Source: CANDYO01 sp964627795
Lineage (GTDB): Bacteria > Pseudomonadota > Alphaproteobacteria > Rickettsiales > CANDYO01
NCBI GenBank assembly: GCA_964627795.1
Contig: CAZVLF010000005.1
Coordinates: 87,987 to 151,986 of the forward strand
Reading direction: 5' to 3'
Length of the DNA: 64,000 bases
Shown here: positions 51,649 through 60,559 of the stretch, in pieces
Layout of the letters: every line of letters begins with the position of its first letter
How positions within the stretch are numbered: position 1 is the stretch's first letter
Translations under genes and position numbers: made by a program
Notes under the pieces: generated by a model
The model's input: the letters and a program-made list of their open reading frames with translations, nothing else
Databases searched by the model: none
What the model was told of the DNA's origin: nothing

Positions 51649-52350
51649 TCAGATAGATAGCAATATTTGAGCAAGTTCTTTTGTTTTGGAGAAGAAGGGA
51701 CAGTGATCTGTATCTAATTGATAAATTTCAGATGTTATATAATAATCTAACATTTTATTCTGTATATCAATTGTAACTATATTGTCTTTTTTACATTTAA
51801 TATAAACTTTTTTTACCATACCAAAATTTTCGTGAGTTAATTTAATTTTTTTATGAAAAATTTTAGTAGCTTGAGGACGAAGTAATGATTTTGCATATTT
51901 AATATCTTTTTTTAAACAGCAATTAAAAAGAAGATGATCAATTACTTCATATTTTGGTATACAAGACGAATAGTCAGATGAAAATTGATATAAATTATTC
52001 AAAGAGTCATTATTTATTATACTATATAAAGACTCTCCATTTCGTGGAAGAAATGCACATAAATATATTAGCATATGTATTTTGCTTGGGATAATTTCAG
52101 CAAGTGCTGAAATAAGCATGCCGCTCATACTATGGCCTACCAAAATTACTTTTTCATTTTGCTGATTTATTATTCTTATTAAGCTATCAAGATAACTTTC
52201 AAATCTTATCTTTTCTATAGGTGTTTGATCTTCACCTAAGCCAGGTAAGTCTGGAGTGATAACTTTATGTTTTTTAGAAAGAAGGGGGGCTATATTTTTC
52301 CAAACCCAGCCTCCCATCCACGCTCCATGAATTAAAATAAAAGTTGCCAT
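51649..52350 (-). CDS. Alpha/beta hydrolase in the biotin operon, BioH-like role
   Basis: The 233-residue enzyme has FILIHGAWMGGWVWKN (oxyanion hole), the nucleophile elbow VILVGHSMSGMLI and a late QLDTDHCPFFSK histidine. This motif set belongs to the EstC/hydroxynitrile-lyase-like group, not classic BioH. Placed two bases after bioA, it most likely supplies the missing pimeloyl-ACP methyl ester esterase step that releases pimeloyl-ACP for BioF. That assignment is by context and needs a biochemical test. Confidence 0.75.
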   Translation of the reverse strand: MATFILIHGAWMGGWVWKNIAPLLSKKHKVITPDLPGLGEDQTPIEKIRFESYLDSLIRIINQQNEKVILVGHSMSGMLISALAEIIPSKIHMLIYLCAFLPRNGESLYSIINNDSLNNLYQFSSDYSSCIPKYEVIDHLLFNCCLKKDIKYAKSLLRPQATKIFHKKIKLTHENFGMVKKVYIKCKKDNIVTIDIQNKMLDYYITSEIYQLDTDHCPFFSKTKELAQILLSI

Positions 52351-52352
52351 AT

Positions 52353-53630
52353 TTAAGCTAAATCTAAAAGTGATTTTTTAGTAATATAGGCAAGCTCATC
52401 AATAGTATCCTTTGAAATGTTAAGTGGTGGAAGCCAGTATAAACAATTCCCTATAGGACGTAATATTGCGCCATTTTTCATTGCTTGCTGATAAAATTTA
52501 AAGCTATCTATATTAACTAAATCAGCCGCAACGATTGCTCCAATATAGCGTATGTTAGAAAGCAATCCTGTTTCAGTAGCAATTTTTTCCATTTCAGTAT
52601 GTAGATCAAGTTGATCTACCTTAGAAATTATATCCTCATCTTCAAAAATATTAAGGACTTCTACGGCTACGCTTGCAGCTAAAGCATTGCCAAAATGGGT
52701 GTTAGAATGTAAAAAAGGATCTTTTTTATTAAGTAAATCATATATTTCATCTCCTGTTATGCACACACTTAAGGGTAACATACCAGAGGTTAAACCTTTA
52801 CTTAGGCAAAGGAAATTAGGCGTAATATTGGCATAATTATAAGCAAACATCTTTCCAGTCCGGCCTAAACCTGTCATTATCTCATCAGCAATAAGATAGA
52901 CATCATTTTTTTTAGCCCAGTCGCTTAAATTATTTAATAAATCTTGAGAATATATTTTCATCCCCCCAGCACCTTGAACAATGGGTTCAATGATAATTGC
53001 TGCTAAGTCATCTTTATTTTCTTGAAGAAAATCTTCTATTAAAAGCCAATGGTTTTTGCAATCATCCCATAAACCATCCTTTATATTTGTAACATATGGT
53101 AAATCATCAATAAATTTCACATCAAATAATAATTCCTTATAAGGTATTTTATATTTCCCTATATCGCTAACACTTAATGCGGCAATTGTTTCTCCATGAT
53201 ATCCATGCTTAAGAGCAATAAACTTAGTTCGCTTTAAAAAGCCCCGATTTTTTTGAGCATGTAAACTCATTTTAAGCGCAATTTCAACAGCAGTTGATCC
53301 ATCACTAGCATAAAATGATTTGGTTAAGCCGTTGGTTAAATTAGCTAGTTTTTCTGATAATTGAACTATTGTTTCATGAACCATATGAGGTTGCATTACG
53401 TGTTCAAATTTGGCTATCTGTTGATTTAATGCATTTTGTAGTCTTGGATGGCAGTGGCCTAATGATTTACACCACCAACTAGAAATAGCATCAATTATAT
53501 GTTTTCCATTATCCATTTCAATATAGCAACCATAAGCTTTTTTAATCTGCTGAGGTTTGAAAATTTGATAATCTTTCATATTAGCAGCTGGATACCAAAT
53601 AGATTTAAGTGCTCTATCAATTAGATTCAT
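52353..53630 (-). CDS. bioA: Adenosylmethionine-8-amino-7-oxononanoate aminotransferase
   Basis: The 425-residue PLP enzyme has ISSWWCKSLGHCHP (SAM/KAPA site), ALKHGYHGETIAALSVSD, LIADEIMTGLGRTG and LSKGLTSGMLPLSV, where the lysine forms the Schiff base. It converts KAPA to DAPA. Length is standard. The start overlaps the end of bioD by 14 bases. Confidence 0.95.
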   Translation of the reverse strand: MNLIDRALKSIWYPAANMKDYQIFKPQQIKKAYGCYIEMDNGKHIIDAISSWWCKSLGHCHPRLQNALNQQIAKFEHVMQPHMVHETIVQLSEKLANLTNGLTKSFYASDGSTAVEIALKMSLHAQKNRGFLKRTKFIALKHGYHGETIAALSVSDIGKYKIPYKELLFDVKFIDDLPYVTNIKDGLWDDCKNHWLLIEDFLQENKDDLAAIIIEPIVQGAGGMKIYSQDLLNNLSDWAKKNDVYLIADEIMTGLGRTGKMFAYNYANITPNFLCLSKGLTSGMLPLSVCITGDEIYDLLNKKDPFLHSNTHFGNALAASVAVEVLNIFEDEDIISKVDQLDLHTEMEKIATETGLLSNIRYIGAIVAADLVNIDSFKFYQQAMKNGAILRPIGNCLYWLPPLNISKDTIDELAYITKKSLLDLA

Positions 53631-54225
53631 ATTTAAAGATCTCCAAACAAGGTTTATCTATTAAAAGTTTTAAGGTGTTGATATTTTCTTCTAAGGCCTC
53701 CATCTTAGGATCAATAATATTAGCTATCCAACCAGCAACGTGGAGATTAGTTTTTTTGATTGCATTAAGAGTAAGTAAAGCATGATTTAAACAGCCTAGC
53801 CTTATCCCTACGACTATAATAATTTCTATATCATTGATTTGTTTGACTAAATCATCCATTGTTTCGTATGAGTTAAGAGGGGTAAGCCATCCACCAATTC
53901 CTTCAATTAAGCAAATATCAGCTTTAACTTTAAACGATTCATCTAAAGCTGAAATTATTCTATCTACGGTAAGATAAGCGCAGGCAATGTTAGGCGAGAT
54001 AGGAGGAGTAAATGCAAAAGGATTAACTAATTGATAATCAAGCTTAATTGAGGCATGGTGTTGTAATAATAATGCATCTTGATTATATCCATCAATGCAT
54101 CCAGTTGCCACCGGTTTTAAACCAATAGTTTTTAAGCCTTGTTGATTAAATTTTTGCAGCAAACGAGTGCTTACATAAGTTTTGCCAATATTGGTATCCG
54201 TGCCTGTAATAAAAATTTTACGCAT
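53617..54225 (-). CDS. bioD: Dethiobiotin synthetase
   Basis: Start 54225 (MRKIFITGTDT) is chosen because AAGGA lies six bases ahead; an in-frame ATG at 54243 would overlap bioC. The product of about 202 residues has the P-loop GTDTNIGKTYV, PVATGC and LIEGIGGWLTPLN. It closes the ureido ring of dethiobiotin with ATP and CO2. All expected motifs are present. Confidence 0.95.
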   Translation of the reverse strand: MRKIFITGTDTNIGKTYVSTRLLQKFNQQGLKTIGLKPVATGCIDGYNQDALLLQHHASIKLDYQLVNPFAFTPPISPNIACAYLTVDRIISALDESFKVKADICLIEGIGGWLTPLNSYETMDDLVKQINDIEIIIVVGIRLGCLNHALLTLNAIKKTNLHVAGWIANIIDPKMEALEENINTLKLLIDKPCLEIFKYESN

Positions 54226-54226
54226 A

Positions 54227-54886
54227 TTAGTTCCTTGCAACAAAGTATCCGATATTATACTTCAAGTTGGTTATAGTTTTGTTTCTTGAAATAAAGTTTT
54301 TTCTTGGGGAATTATAATAATTAGCACCTACAGCTTTAATTGATTTTAAAGCCTCTACAAGACTAAGAAAATAGTAATTAAATTCTTGAGAAGAAGAATG
54401 AATAATATGCCAATCATGAAGTAATTTCTCTACTTGACTAAAACTAAAGAACGAGATTGTAGGAATATTAAGATTCTCCAAAGTGCCTAATAAAGGGATT
54501 GAAAAAACTAACATGCCGTTTGGTTTTAAGTTGGCCCTAATATTATTTAGAGTTGATTTTAAATCAGTACTCCATTGTAAAGACATATTAGCAAAAGCAA
54601 GATCTAATTTTAAGTTGCTGAAGTTATCGAAGCTAGCTTCAATGTAAGTGATATTTTTATCGCCTAGTCTTTGTCTTGCAATCGTTAGCATTTTTTCTGA
54701 TATATCAAGAGCATATAGATTTTTAAATTTTAGCTTAGAGGTGATGTTCCCCGTCCCACAGCCTAAATCAATAATATTTTCAGCAGGCTCGATTAAGCTT
54801 AATAATTTTTCTCCTGTTATAAGTTGCAAGTTACAATAAAGATCGTAATTTTCAGCTGCCTTATTAAAACAAGCTTTTACTGACAT
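54227..54886 (-). CDS. bioC: Malonyl-ACP O-methyltransferase
   Basis: The 219-residue SAM methyltransferase starts FNKAAENYDLYCNLQ and has IIDLGCGTGNIT (motif I), YALDISEKMLTIAR and FANMSLQWSTDL, a typical BioC stretch. It is about 30 residues shorter than E. coli BioC, at the C-terminus. It starts pimelate synthesis by methylating malonyl-ACP, which the esterase step later reverses. It overlaps bioF by ten bases. Confidence 0.9.
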   Translation of the reverse strand: MSVKACFNKAAENYDLYCNLQLITGEKLLSLIEPAENIIDLGCGTGNITSKLKFKNLYALDISEKMLTIARQRLGDKNITYIEASFDNFSNLKLDLAFANMSLQWSTDLKSTLNNIRANLKPNGMLVFSIPLLGTLENLNIPTISFFSFSQVEKLLHDWHIIHSSSQEFNYYFLSLVEALKSIKAVGANYYNSPRKNFISRNKTITNLKYNIGYFVARN

Positions 54887-55929
54887 TCTATTGCCTCAAT
54901 TAAATTAATAATATCATTTTTACTATGGTTGACAGATAGTGAGATACGAATTCGGCTTGTTTGTACGGTAGGTGGAACAATGGCTTTAATAAAAAAACCT
55001 AGTTTATACATCTTTTTTTCAAGTTCTTTTGCTGCCTTACAATCTTCAATTAAAATAGATCTTATAGGTGTTAAATCATTTGATAATAAATTTAGTTTGG
55101 CTTCATTAGCAAGTTTATTAAACAAGCTAATTAAATTTTTTAGTTTTTCTAATCTCCATCGCTCTTCTTGCATTAATTTAAGTGCGCTTAAGTTAGTATA
55201 AGCTATTGCAGGTGGGAGAGCAGTTGAATACATATAGCTTCTGGTAAATTGTCTTAAGTAATCAATTGTGGTTTTATTGCCTGCAACTATTGCACCCATC
55301 CCACCTAAGGCTTTTCCAAGAGGGGTTATTATCAAATCAGCTTTAATATTATTAGGCAAAATTCCAAAACCATGAGCATCATCTACAAGAAATGTAGCTT
55401 TATATTTCTTTGCTAAAATATTTAATTTTTCTACCTGGGTAATATCACCTTCCATGCTAAAAACTCTTTCGCTTATAAGCAAAGAATTAGGATTTTCAGC
55501 TAATAATTTTTCTGCATGAGTTAAATCATTATGTTGATAACGAGAAAATTTCTTTCCTGACAATCTGGCTCCATCAATAATTGAGGCGTGGCATAATTTA
55601 TCCATAACAATAGGGCATTGAAAAGCCTGGATGATTCCTATATTTGCATGGTAACCTGAATTAAAAAATAGGGCTTCATCTTTGTTAAGTGTTTTAGCGA
55701 ATGCTTGTTCTAATTGTTGTGTTGCAGGATAATAACCAGAGATTAGAGGTGAAGAGCAGCTCCCAAAGCCATAAATTTTAATTCCTTTGATAAAGGAATT
55801 TTTTATTTTCTTAGCTTTAGCGAGGCCCAAATAATCATTACTAGAAAAATTAATCATTTTATTATCAAGAATTTTTATTTCTCTACTTAAGTGATTATCT
55901 TTATAATATTGAAGTTTTTCTTCCAGCAC
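54877..55929 (-). CDS. bioF: 8-amino-7-oxononanoate synthase
   Basis: The 350-residue PLP enzyme has SSNDYLGLAKAKKI, YGFGSCSSPLISGYY, FLVDDAHGFGILP and TPLGKALGGMGA, with the PLP lysine in GKALGG. It condenses pimeloyl-ACP with alanine. Length is a little below average (about 380). It overlaps bioB by 29 bases and bioC by ten, so the three are tightly coupled. Confidence 0.95.
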   Translation of the reverse strand: MLEEKLQYYKDNHLSREIKILDNKMINFSSNDYLGLAKAKKIKNSFIKGIKIYGFGSCSSPLISGYYPATQQLEQAFAKTLNKDEALFFNSGYHANIGIIQAFQCPIVMDKLCHASIIDGARLSGKKFSRYQHNDLTHAEKLLAENPNSLLISERVFSMEGDITQVEKLNILAKKYKATFLVDDAHGFGILPNNIKADLIITPLGKALGGMGAIVAGNKTTIDYLRQFTRSYMYSTALPPAIAYTNLSALKLMQEERWRLEKLKNLISLFNKLANEAKLNLLSNDLTPIRSILIEDCKAAKELEKKMYKLGFFIKAIVPPTVQTSRIRISLSVNHSKNDIINLIEAIECQ

Positions 55930-56851
55930 CTTTAAGCCCCAATTTTGAAAGCATTTCCTGGTCTAAGTTAATATTACGATTTTCAGCTACAAGTAGCTTC
56001 TCATCTAGCCAGATAGAATTTGCTCCAGCTATAAAACATAAAGTTTGAGTACTTTCATGTAAGCTTGCTCTTCCAGCAGATAGGCGTATAACTGAAGTAG
56101 GGAGAATAATTCTTGCAACAGCAATGGTACGAATAAATTCAATATCATCAATAGCTGGAGCTTTCTCAAGTGGAGTTCCAGCAAAGGCTATTAAGCGATT
56201 AATCGGTACTGATTGAGGTTGAGGATTTAGGTTAGCAATTTGGAAGAGTAAACTTACTCGATCTTCTCTTGTTTCTCCCATACCTATTATTCCTCCGCAA
56301 CATGTATTAATTCCTGCTTCGTTAACATGAGTTAGAGTATCTAATCTATCTTGATAAGTTCGTGTGGTAATAATATTAGGATAGTATTCTGGCGAAGTAT
56401 CTAAATTATGATTATAAAAATCAAGGCCTGCTTTTTTAAGCTCTACTGCCTGTTCTTTACTAAGCATGCCTAGGGTTGCACAGGCTTCTAAGCCTTCTGC
56501 TTTTATAGATTTAATCATTTCTATAACTTTAGGTAGATCTTTATTATTAGGTGAACGCCAAGCAGCTCCTATACAGAATCGGGTGATTCCATTATTTTTA
56601 GCTAATCTTGCTGATTCTTTTACCTGTGATAAATCTAACGATTCCTTTTTTAGACCAGTTTTATGGTGTGCGCTTTGAGTGCAATAACCGCAATTTTCAG
56701 GGCAACCTCCGGTTTTGATGCTTAATATCTTGCTTAATTCAATCTCATTTGCGGAAAAATTTTGTCGATGAATTACTTGAGCTTTAAAGATTAAATCGAT
56801 AAAGGGTAATTCAAAAAGCTTAGTAATAGATTGTTTATTATAATTCTGCAT
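55901..56851 (-). CDS. bioB: Biotin synthase
   Basis: The 316-residue radical-SAM enzyme has the iron-sulfur motif GGCPENCGYC (Cys50, Cys54, Cys57), CIGAAWRSP, YNHNLDTSPEYYP, CCGGIIGMGET and RLSAGR, all conserved in BioB. It inserts sulfur into dethiobiotin. AAAGAGGT precedes the ATG. It is the first gene of the biotin operon and has a promoter overlapped by a BirA box. Confidence 0.97.
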   Translation of the reverse strand: MQNYNKQSITKLFELPFIDLIFKAQVIHRQNFSANEIELSKILSIKTGGCPENCGYCTQSAHHKTGLKKESLDLSQVKESARLAKNNGITRFCIGAAWRSPNNKDLPKVIEMIKSIKAEGLEACATLGMLSKEQAVELKKAGLDFYNHNLDTSPEYYPNIITTRTYQDRLDTLTHVNEAGINTCCGGIIGMGETREDRVSLLFQIANLNPQPQSVPINRLIAFAGTPLEKAPAIDDIEFIRTIAVARIILPTSVIRLSAGRASLHESTQTLCFIAGANSIWLDEKLLVAENRNINLDQEMLSKLGLKGAGRKTSIL

Positions 56852-56870
56852 ATTTACCTCTTTAAAAGTA

Positions 56871-56923
56871 AATATATAAAATTAAATAAAACTGTCAACC
56901 CATTATTTTGAGTTGGTTTACTA
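56871..56923 (-). promoter_or_regulatory. bioB promoter with overlapping BirA operator
   Basis: On the plus strand TGTCAACC (56893-56900) and GGTTTACTA (56915-56923) are separated by 14 bases. This is close to the BirA consensus TGTAAACC-N14/15-GGTTTACA, with one mismatch in each half. On the minus strand the same bases give a perfect -35 TTGACA (56898-56893) and, 16 bases on, -10 TATATT (56876-56871). BirA bound here would block transcription of the operon when biotin is plentiful. The box lies at the very end of birA. Confidence 0.8.
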
Positions 56924-57883
56924 TTTGCAAATGGATGCCTCACCTGAGGAAAAAGCTTTTATTTCTCCGTTTTTAAGTTCAAGCAATAAATTACCTTGTT
57001 CATTAATTCCTTTAGCAATTCCTTCAAATTCTCCATTATTTAATTTTATGGGCAGATTATAAAGAGAATCTAGCTCATGCCATTTTGAAATAAACTCTCT
57101 TAAACCATATTGGGTAAATTTTTCTAAAGTAAAATTTAAATTGTGAATTAGTGCTACACAAAGCTTGTTTCTATCAATATATTTGCCGGTAATTTTTCTT
57201 AATGAAGTCCAATCTTGAGTAATAATTTCTGAGCCGATGATCATATTAACATTGATACCTACTCCAATAATGGCCATGGTTTCACCGTAAGATTCTGATT
57301 GTATTTCCACCAAGTTACCCATTAATTTTTGGCCTTTATACATTACGTCATTAGGCCATTTAAGCTTAATTTCCTCTTCAATGCCGATCTCTTTAAGTGC
57401 TGCTATTTCAGCAATTCCAAGCACTAAGCTTAAACCACTTAATTCACTTATATCCTTTTTAATAGGATAAGCATAAGATAAGTAAATATTTTGTCCAAAA
57501 GGTGAGTGCCACGAACGCCCCATCCTCCCTCTACCATTTGTTTGAATTTCAGCAATACAAATCTTTCGCTTATTTGGGTTGAAATTTTTTTTAAGATAAG
57601 TGCTGGTGGAGTCTATATTTTCAAAAACCTCGATATCCATTTTAGGGTCGTTGATTTCTTTTTCAATTCTTTCTTTATTTAACAATAACAAAGGCTCTTT
57701 CAATTTGTAGCCTTTATTCTTAACAGAAGATATTTCAATACCATATTCTTCAAGTTTTTTAATGGCCTTCCAAACAGCACTACGTGTTATTCCAAGTTTG
57801 TTACCTATAGTATCACCATCATGATAATTTAAATCACTTAAAATATTAAAAATTTGAATAAGGTTTGAAGATATTGTTTTCAT
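56921..57883 (-). CDS. birA: Bifunctional biotin-protein ligase and biotin operon repressor
   Basis: The 320-residue protein has an N-terminal winged helix (residues 1-60: DGDTIGNKLGITRSAVWKAIKKLEEYGIEI). A ligase domain follows with NGRGRMGRSWHSPFGQNIYLSY (biotinyl-AMP loop), LKWPNDVMYKGQKLMGNLVE and the C-terminal SH3-like part. It attaches biotin to carboxylase proteins. The presence of the DNA-binding domain, often missing in reduced genomes, together with the operator 20-50 bases before the bioB promoter start, supports repressor activity. Confidence 0.95.
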   Translation of the reverse strand: MKTISSNLIQIFNILSDLNYHDGDTIGNKLGITRSAVWKAIKKLEEYGIEISSVKNKGYKLKEPLLLLNKERIEKEINDPKMDIEVFENIDSTSTYLKKNFNPNKRKICIAEIQTNGRGRMGRSWHSPFGQNIYLSYAYPIKKDISELSGLSLVLGIAEIAALKEIGIEEEIKLKWPNDVMYKGQKLMGNLVEIQSESYGETMAIIGVGINVNMIIGSEIITQDWTSLRKITGKYIDRNKLCVALIHNLNFTLEKFTQYGLREFISKWHELDSLYNLPIKLNNGEFEGIAKGINEQGNLLLELKNGEIKAFSSGEASICK

Positions 57884-58016
57884 ACGTTTATATAATGATT
57901 AAATTTAGCTTAGTATAATATTACAAAGTCTTTTTATAATAAAATATTTTATTTACCTTTAATTTACTATTTTATCTTATCATTAAAGTAAATTTTAATT
58001 TAAAAGGAGTTATGTA

Positions 58017-58478
58017 ATGCCAAACGATAATTATTATGCTAAAAAGAAGAATCCAGCAAGTGACTTTATTGTTAAGGTTGATGGAGTATGGCGTCCTTTA
58101 GAGGAAGTTCAGAAAAAAAATAGAAGAGTAGCTGATTCAATAGCAAAAGAAGCACATGAAAAGGCAGTTGATTTTGTTAAATCAAATCTTTCAGACTTAA
58201 AAGAGTTAGCAAAAGAAAGAGTTCAAGAAAGAAAAATGAAGCCGCAGGAAGTGGATCTTAAGCAAAATGAACAACCAAAAGCTGAGACTAAAAAAAGTAA
58301 TTTAAATTTGAATGATATTGATAAAATGACACCTGAGCAACTAAAGATATTTGTTAAGGAGATGATCAAATCATTAAAAGAATCACAAGAAAAGCTTCCA
58401 AGAGAAGCTAAGCATGGAAACTCTCAAAATGTAACTAAATCTAAAGCTAAAGAAGATTCAGCTTATAAGGGAAGATAG
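58017..58478 (+). CDS. Lysine-rich helical protein of unknown function
   Basis: The 153-residue protein is highly charged, with long helices and likely coiled coil (EVQKKNRRVADSIAKEAHEKAVDFV; LKIFVKEMIKSLKESQEKL). There is no signal peptide or enzyme motif. The middle and C-terminal stretches are of low complexity. AAAAGGAG precedes the ATG and the gene diverges from birA. The composition suggests nucleic-acid or protein binding, but I do not recognise a family. Confidence 0.65.
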   Translation: MPNDNYYAKKKNPASDFIVKVDGVWRPLEEVQKKNRRVADSIAKEAHEKAVDFVKSNLSDLKELAKERVQERKMKPQEVDLKQNEQPKAETKKSNLNLNDIDKMTPEQLKIFVKEMIKSLKESQEKLPREAKHGNSQNVTKSKAKEDSAYKGR

Positions 58479-58492
58479 TAATTAGAGATAAT

Positions 58493-59446
58493 TTATTTTG
58501 CTAGTTTTATAGTAAAGTTCTCATCTTTTAGTCCTAGACAAACCGGCATATCTAAGTTAGATGGATGAGACTGGTCTGAAGAAACTTCATATCTATCAAT
58601 AATTGATTTATTTATATATAATAATTCTATTACTCTAGGTATGCGTCCCTCAATATTAGGGTGAGTGAAAAATCTTCTTGCGCAATTGCAGCCATGTATA
58701 TGAGTTAAAACAAAGTCTTTATCTAATAATTTTAGCAAAGTTAGAGCTTGATTGAGTTGATTTACATTATCAGAGAAATGTATTTCAAGAGCAATCCCTG
58801 TGATATTGCTTGCATGCTGAAGGATCTCAGGTATGGTCTCATACTCAGCTCCTTCAATATCCATTTTAACGAAAATTTTCTTATTTCTTAAATTTAGTTT
58901 TTCAATATGCTGTTTGAAAGATCCTAGCTTTAAAGAATCTCTTTTCTTGACGTGAAGATCTAAATATTTTGTGGTTCCAATACATTCAGGAATAAAACGA
59001 GTTAGATTATTGCTGGTTTTGATATTTTCTATACTGCAATCGAAACCAAAAGATTCATTGTTATATTTGTTTGAATATCCTTCTTCAAAAGATATGTCAT
59101 CACGAATTCCATAACCTATTAGTGCTTGAGATTCTTTTAAAGCTAATTCAGGGATTACATAACCTCCATCATTGTTCTTACCTAACCTAATTAAATTATT
59201 TAAATTATTATTATATGTATTATATACCTTTAAATGTTCAACTAACTGTTCTATTGTTGTGTCGCCTATTTCTTGTGATATTTTGATTTTCTCTATTTCG
59301 TTATCTAAATAAATAATTCTTTCTTGATTTATCCGGCTCAATGCTAAAAATTTATTAGTTTGCTCAAAAAAGTAAAAGAATATAATTAATATTGGCAGAA
59401 TTATTATTAGTATAGCTAATTTTTGTTGTAAGGATTTTTTTATCAT
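58493..59446 (-). CDS. Membrane-anchored FkbM-type methyltransferase
   Basis: The 317-residue protein has an N-terminal membrane anchor (about residues 9-27, KLAILIIILPILIIFFYFF) and a short coiled stretch. An FkbM-like methyltransferase domain follows. It includes NNDGGYVIPE, SFGFDCSIENIK and the family signature KIFVKMDIEGAEYETIPEIL. ALEIHFSDN is also typical. FkbM enzymes O-methylate sugars or other small molecules. The anchor places the domain at the membrane, perhaps for surface-glycan modification. The topology is predicted only. Confidence 0.8.
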   Translation of the reverse strand: MIKKSLQQKLAILIIILPILIIFFYFFEQTNKFLALSRINQERIIYLDNEIEKIKISQEIGDTTIEQLVEHLKVYNTYNNNLNNLIRLGKNNDGGYVIPELALKESQALIGYGIRDDISFEEGYSNKYNNESFGFDCSIENIKTSNNLTRFIPECIGTTKYLDLHVKKRDSLKLGSFKQHIEKLNLRNKKIFVKMDIEGAEYETIPEILQHASNITGIALEIHFSDNVNQLNQALTLLKLLDKDFVLTHIHGCNCARRFFTHPNIEGRIPRVIELLYINKSIIDRYEVSSDQSHPSNLDMPVCLGLKDENFTIKLAK

Positions 59447-59514
59447 AAAGTTTATTAAAAGTGATTTTTAATATTTAAATTTTAGTCTGGATAGATGCTT
59501 AAATCGATGTAAAC

Positions 59515-60345
59515 TTACAATAAAGGTTGTATTTGCGATGATTTATCAAGAAAACGACTTGGGTCAAGATTGTCTTCAATGCACCATATTGAGGTTAAAA
59601 TTGTGTGCAAGAAATAGCACTTTTTTAGGTCTTCAAGATTAAAGTTAAAAAAGTTACTCACGTAAGGTATATCTTCTTTAACATCAACAATAAATGACCA
59701 AACTTCATTGATTGCAAAACCTATAACCCCATGTGGATCAATTGCTTTCCATTGCTCTTGATCTTTTATGATATTATCGTGATGAAGGTCTCCATGCAAA
59801 ACTTTTCTCTCTTTGTAATGTTTGAAGATATGGTCACGGAACTTGCGAGCTAAAGCAAGGTAATCGCTATTAATAGGCCAATCATTATCTAGTGGTTTAA
59901 ATCTTTCTTCAATAGACGATAGTTTTATGTTTGATGGTAAAGGTGCTTGATGAAGCTTATAAGTTAATTGGCATGCAATTTCTAAGGCTTCTCTTTTTCT
60001 ATCAAAAAGATAAGTTTTTAAAGAGGTTCCAGGCGAAAGTTTTTCAAGTAATATAGCATTTTCTGCCTCTTTTAATATTTCTGGGACGCCATAACCTGAA
60101 AGAGCTAAAAGAGCATTCTTTTCATTTGAAATTATACGATCATCAATACTAACTTTAAGAATAACATCTTTTGAGTCTTTTTTTCCTTCTAATACATAAT
60201 TAAAAGATAAATTAGGCATTGGTTTAAGTTCAGTTAAATCCCATCTTTTTGCTAATTCTTCAACAATAAAGGGGAGAGACTTAAGCCATTTTTTACCTTT
60301 TTTTTCATGCATTGAGATTATATTATGTAAGAATTGATTTTCCAT
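59515..60345 (-). CDS. Streptomycin/hydroxyurea-type phosphotransferase, second copy
   Basis: The 276-residue kinase is a clear paralogue of the one at 13574-14407. It has KKWLKSLPFIVEELAKRWDL, KLHQAPLPSNIKLSSIEERF, the catalytic loop KVLHGDLHHDNIIKD and the metal site KAIDPHGVIGFAINEVW. All catalytic residues are present. It lies outside the tRNA-bounded element, so one copy may be older. The natural substrate may be neither streptomycin nor hydroxyurea. Confidence 0.85.
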   Translation of the reverse strand: MENQFLHNIISMHEKKGKKWLKSLPFIVEELAKRWDLTELKPMPNLSFNYVLEGKKDSKDVILKVSIDDRIISNEKNALLALSGYGVPEILKEAENAILLEKLSPGTSLKTYLFDRKREALEIACQLTYKLHQAPLPSNIKLSSIEERFKPLDNDWPINSDYLALARKFRDHIFKHYKERKVLHGDLHHDNIIKDQEQWKAIDPHGVIGFAINEVWSFIVDVKEDIPYVSNFFNFNLEDLKKCYFLHTILTSIWCIEDNLDPSRFLDKSSQIQPLL

Positions 60346-60559
60346 AAATTGTAATCTGAAAAATAAAGTTGTGGATCTATTATAATTTTGTCTTCTTATA
60401 ATGGCAATCTTTATTAAAAATTATTAAATTTTATTTTTTAAGGCGCTTAATAAAAGTTAACGATGTGGAAGTGAGTGTTGTTTAGTGAAAAAATATTTAA
60501 ATTAAATTGTAATTTAATTGCAAAGATACAGAAAAAATTAACGAAAGTTGATGTAAGCA

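Noticed and set aside
54648..55201. Plus-strand ORFs over bioC and bioF
   Set aside because: They are shadows of well-conserved biotin genes on the other strand.
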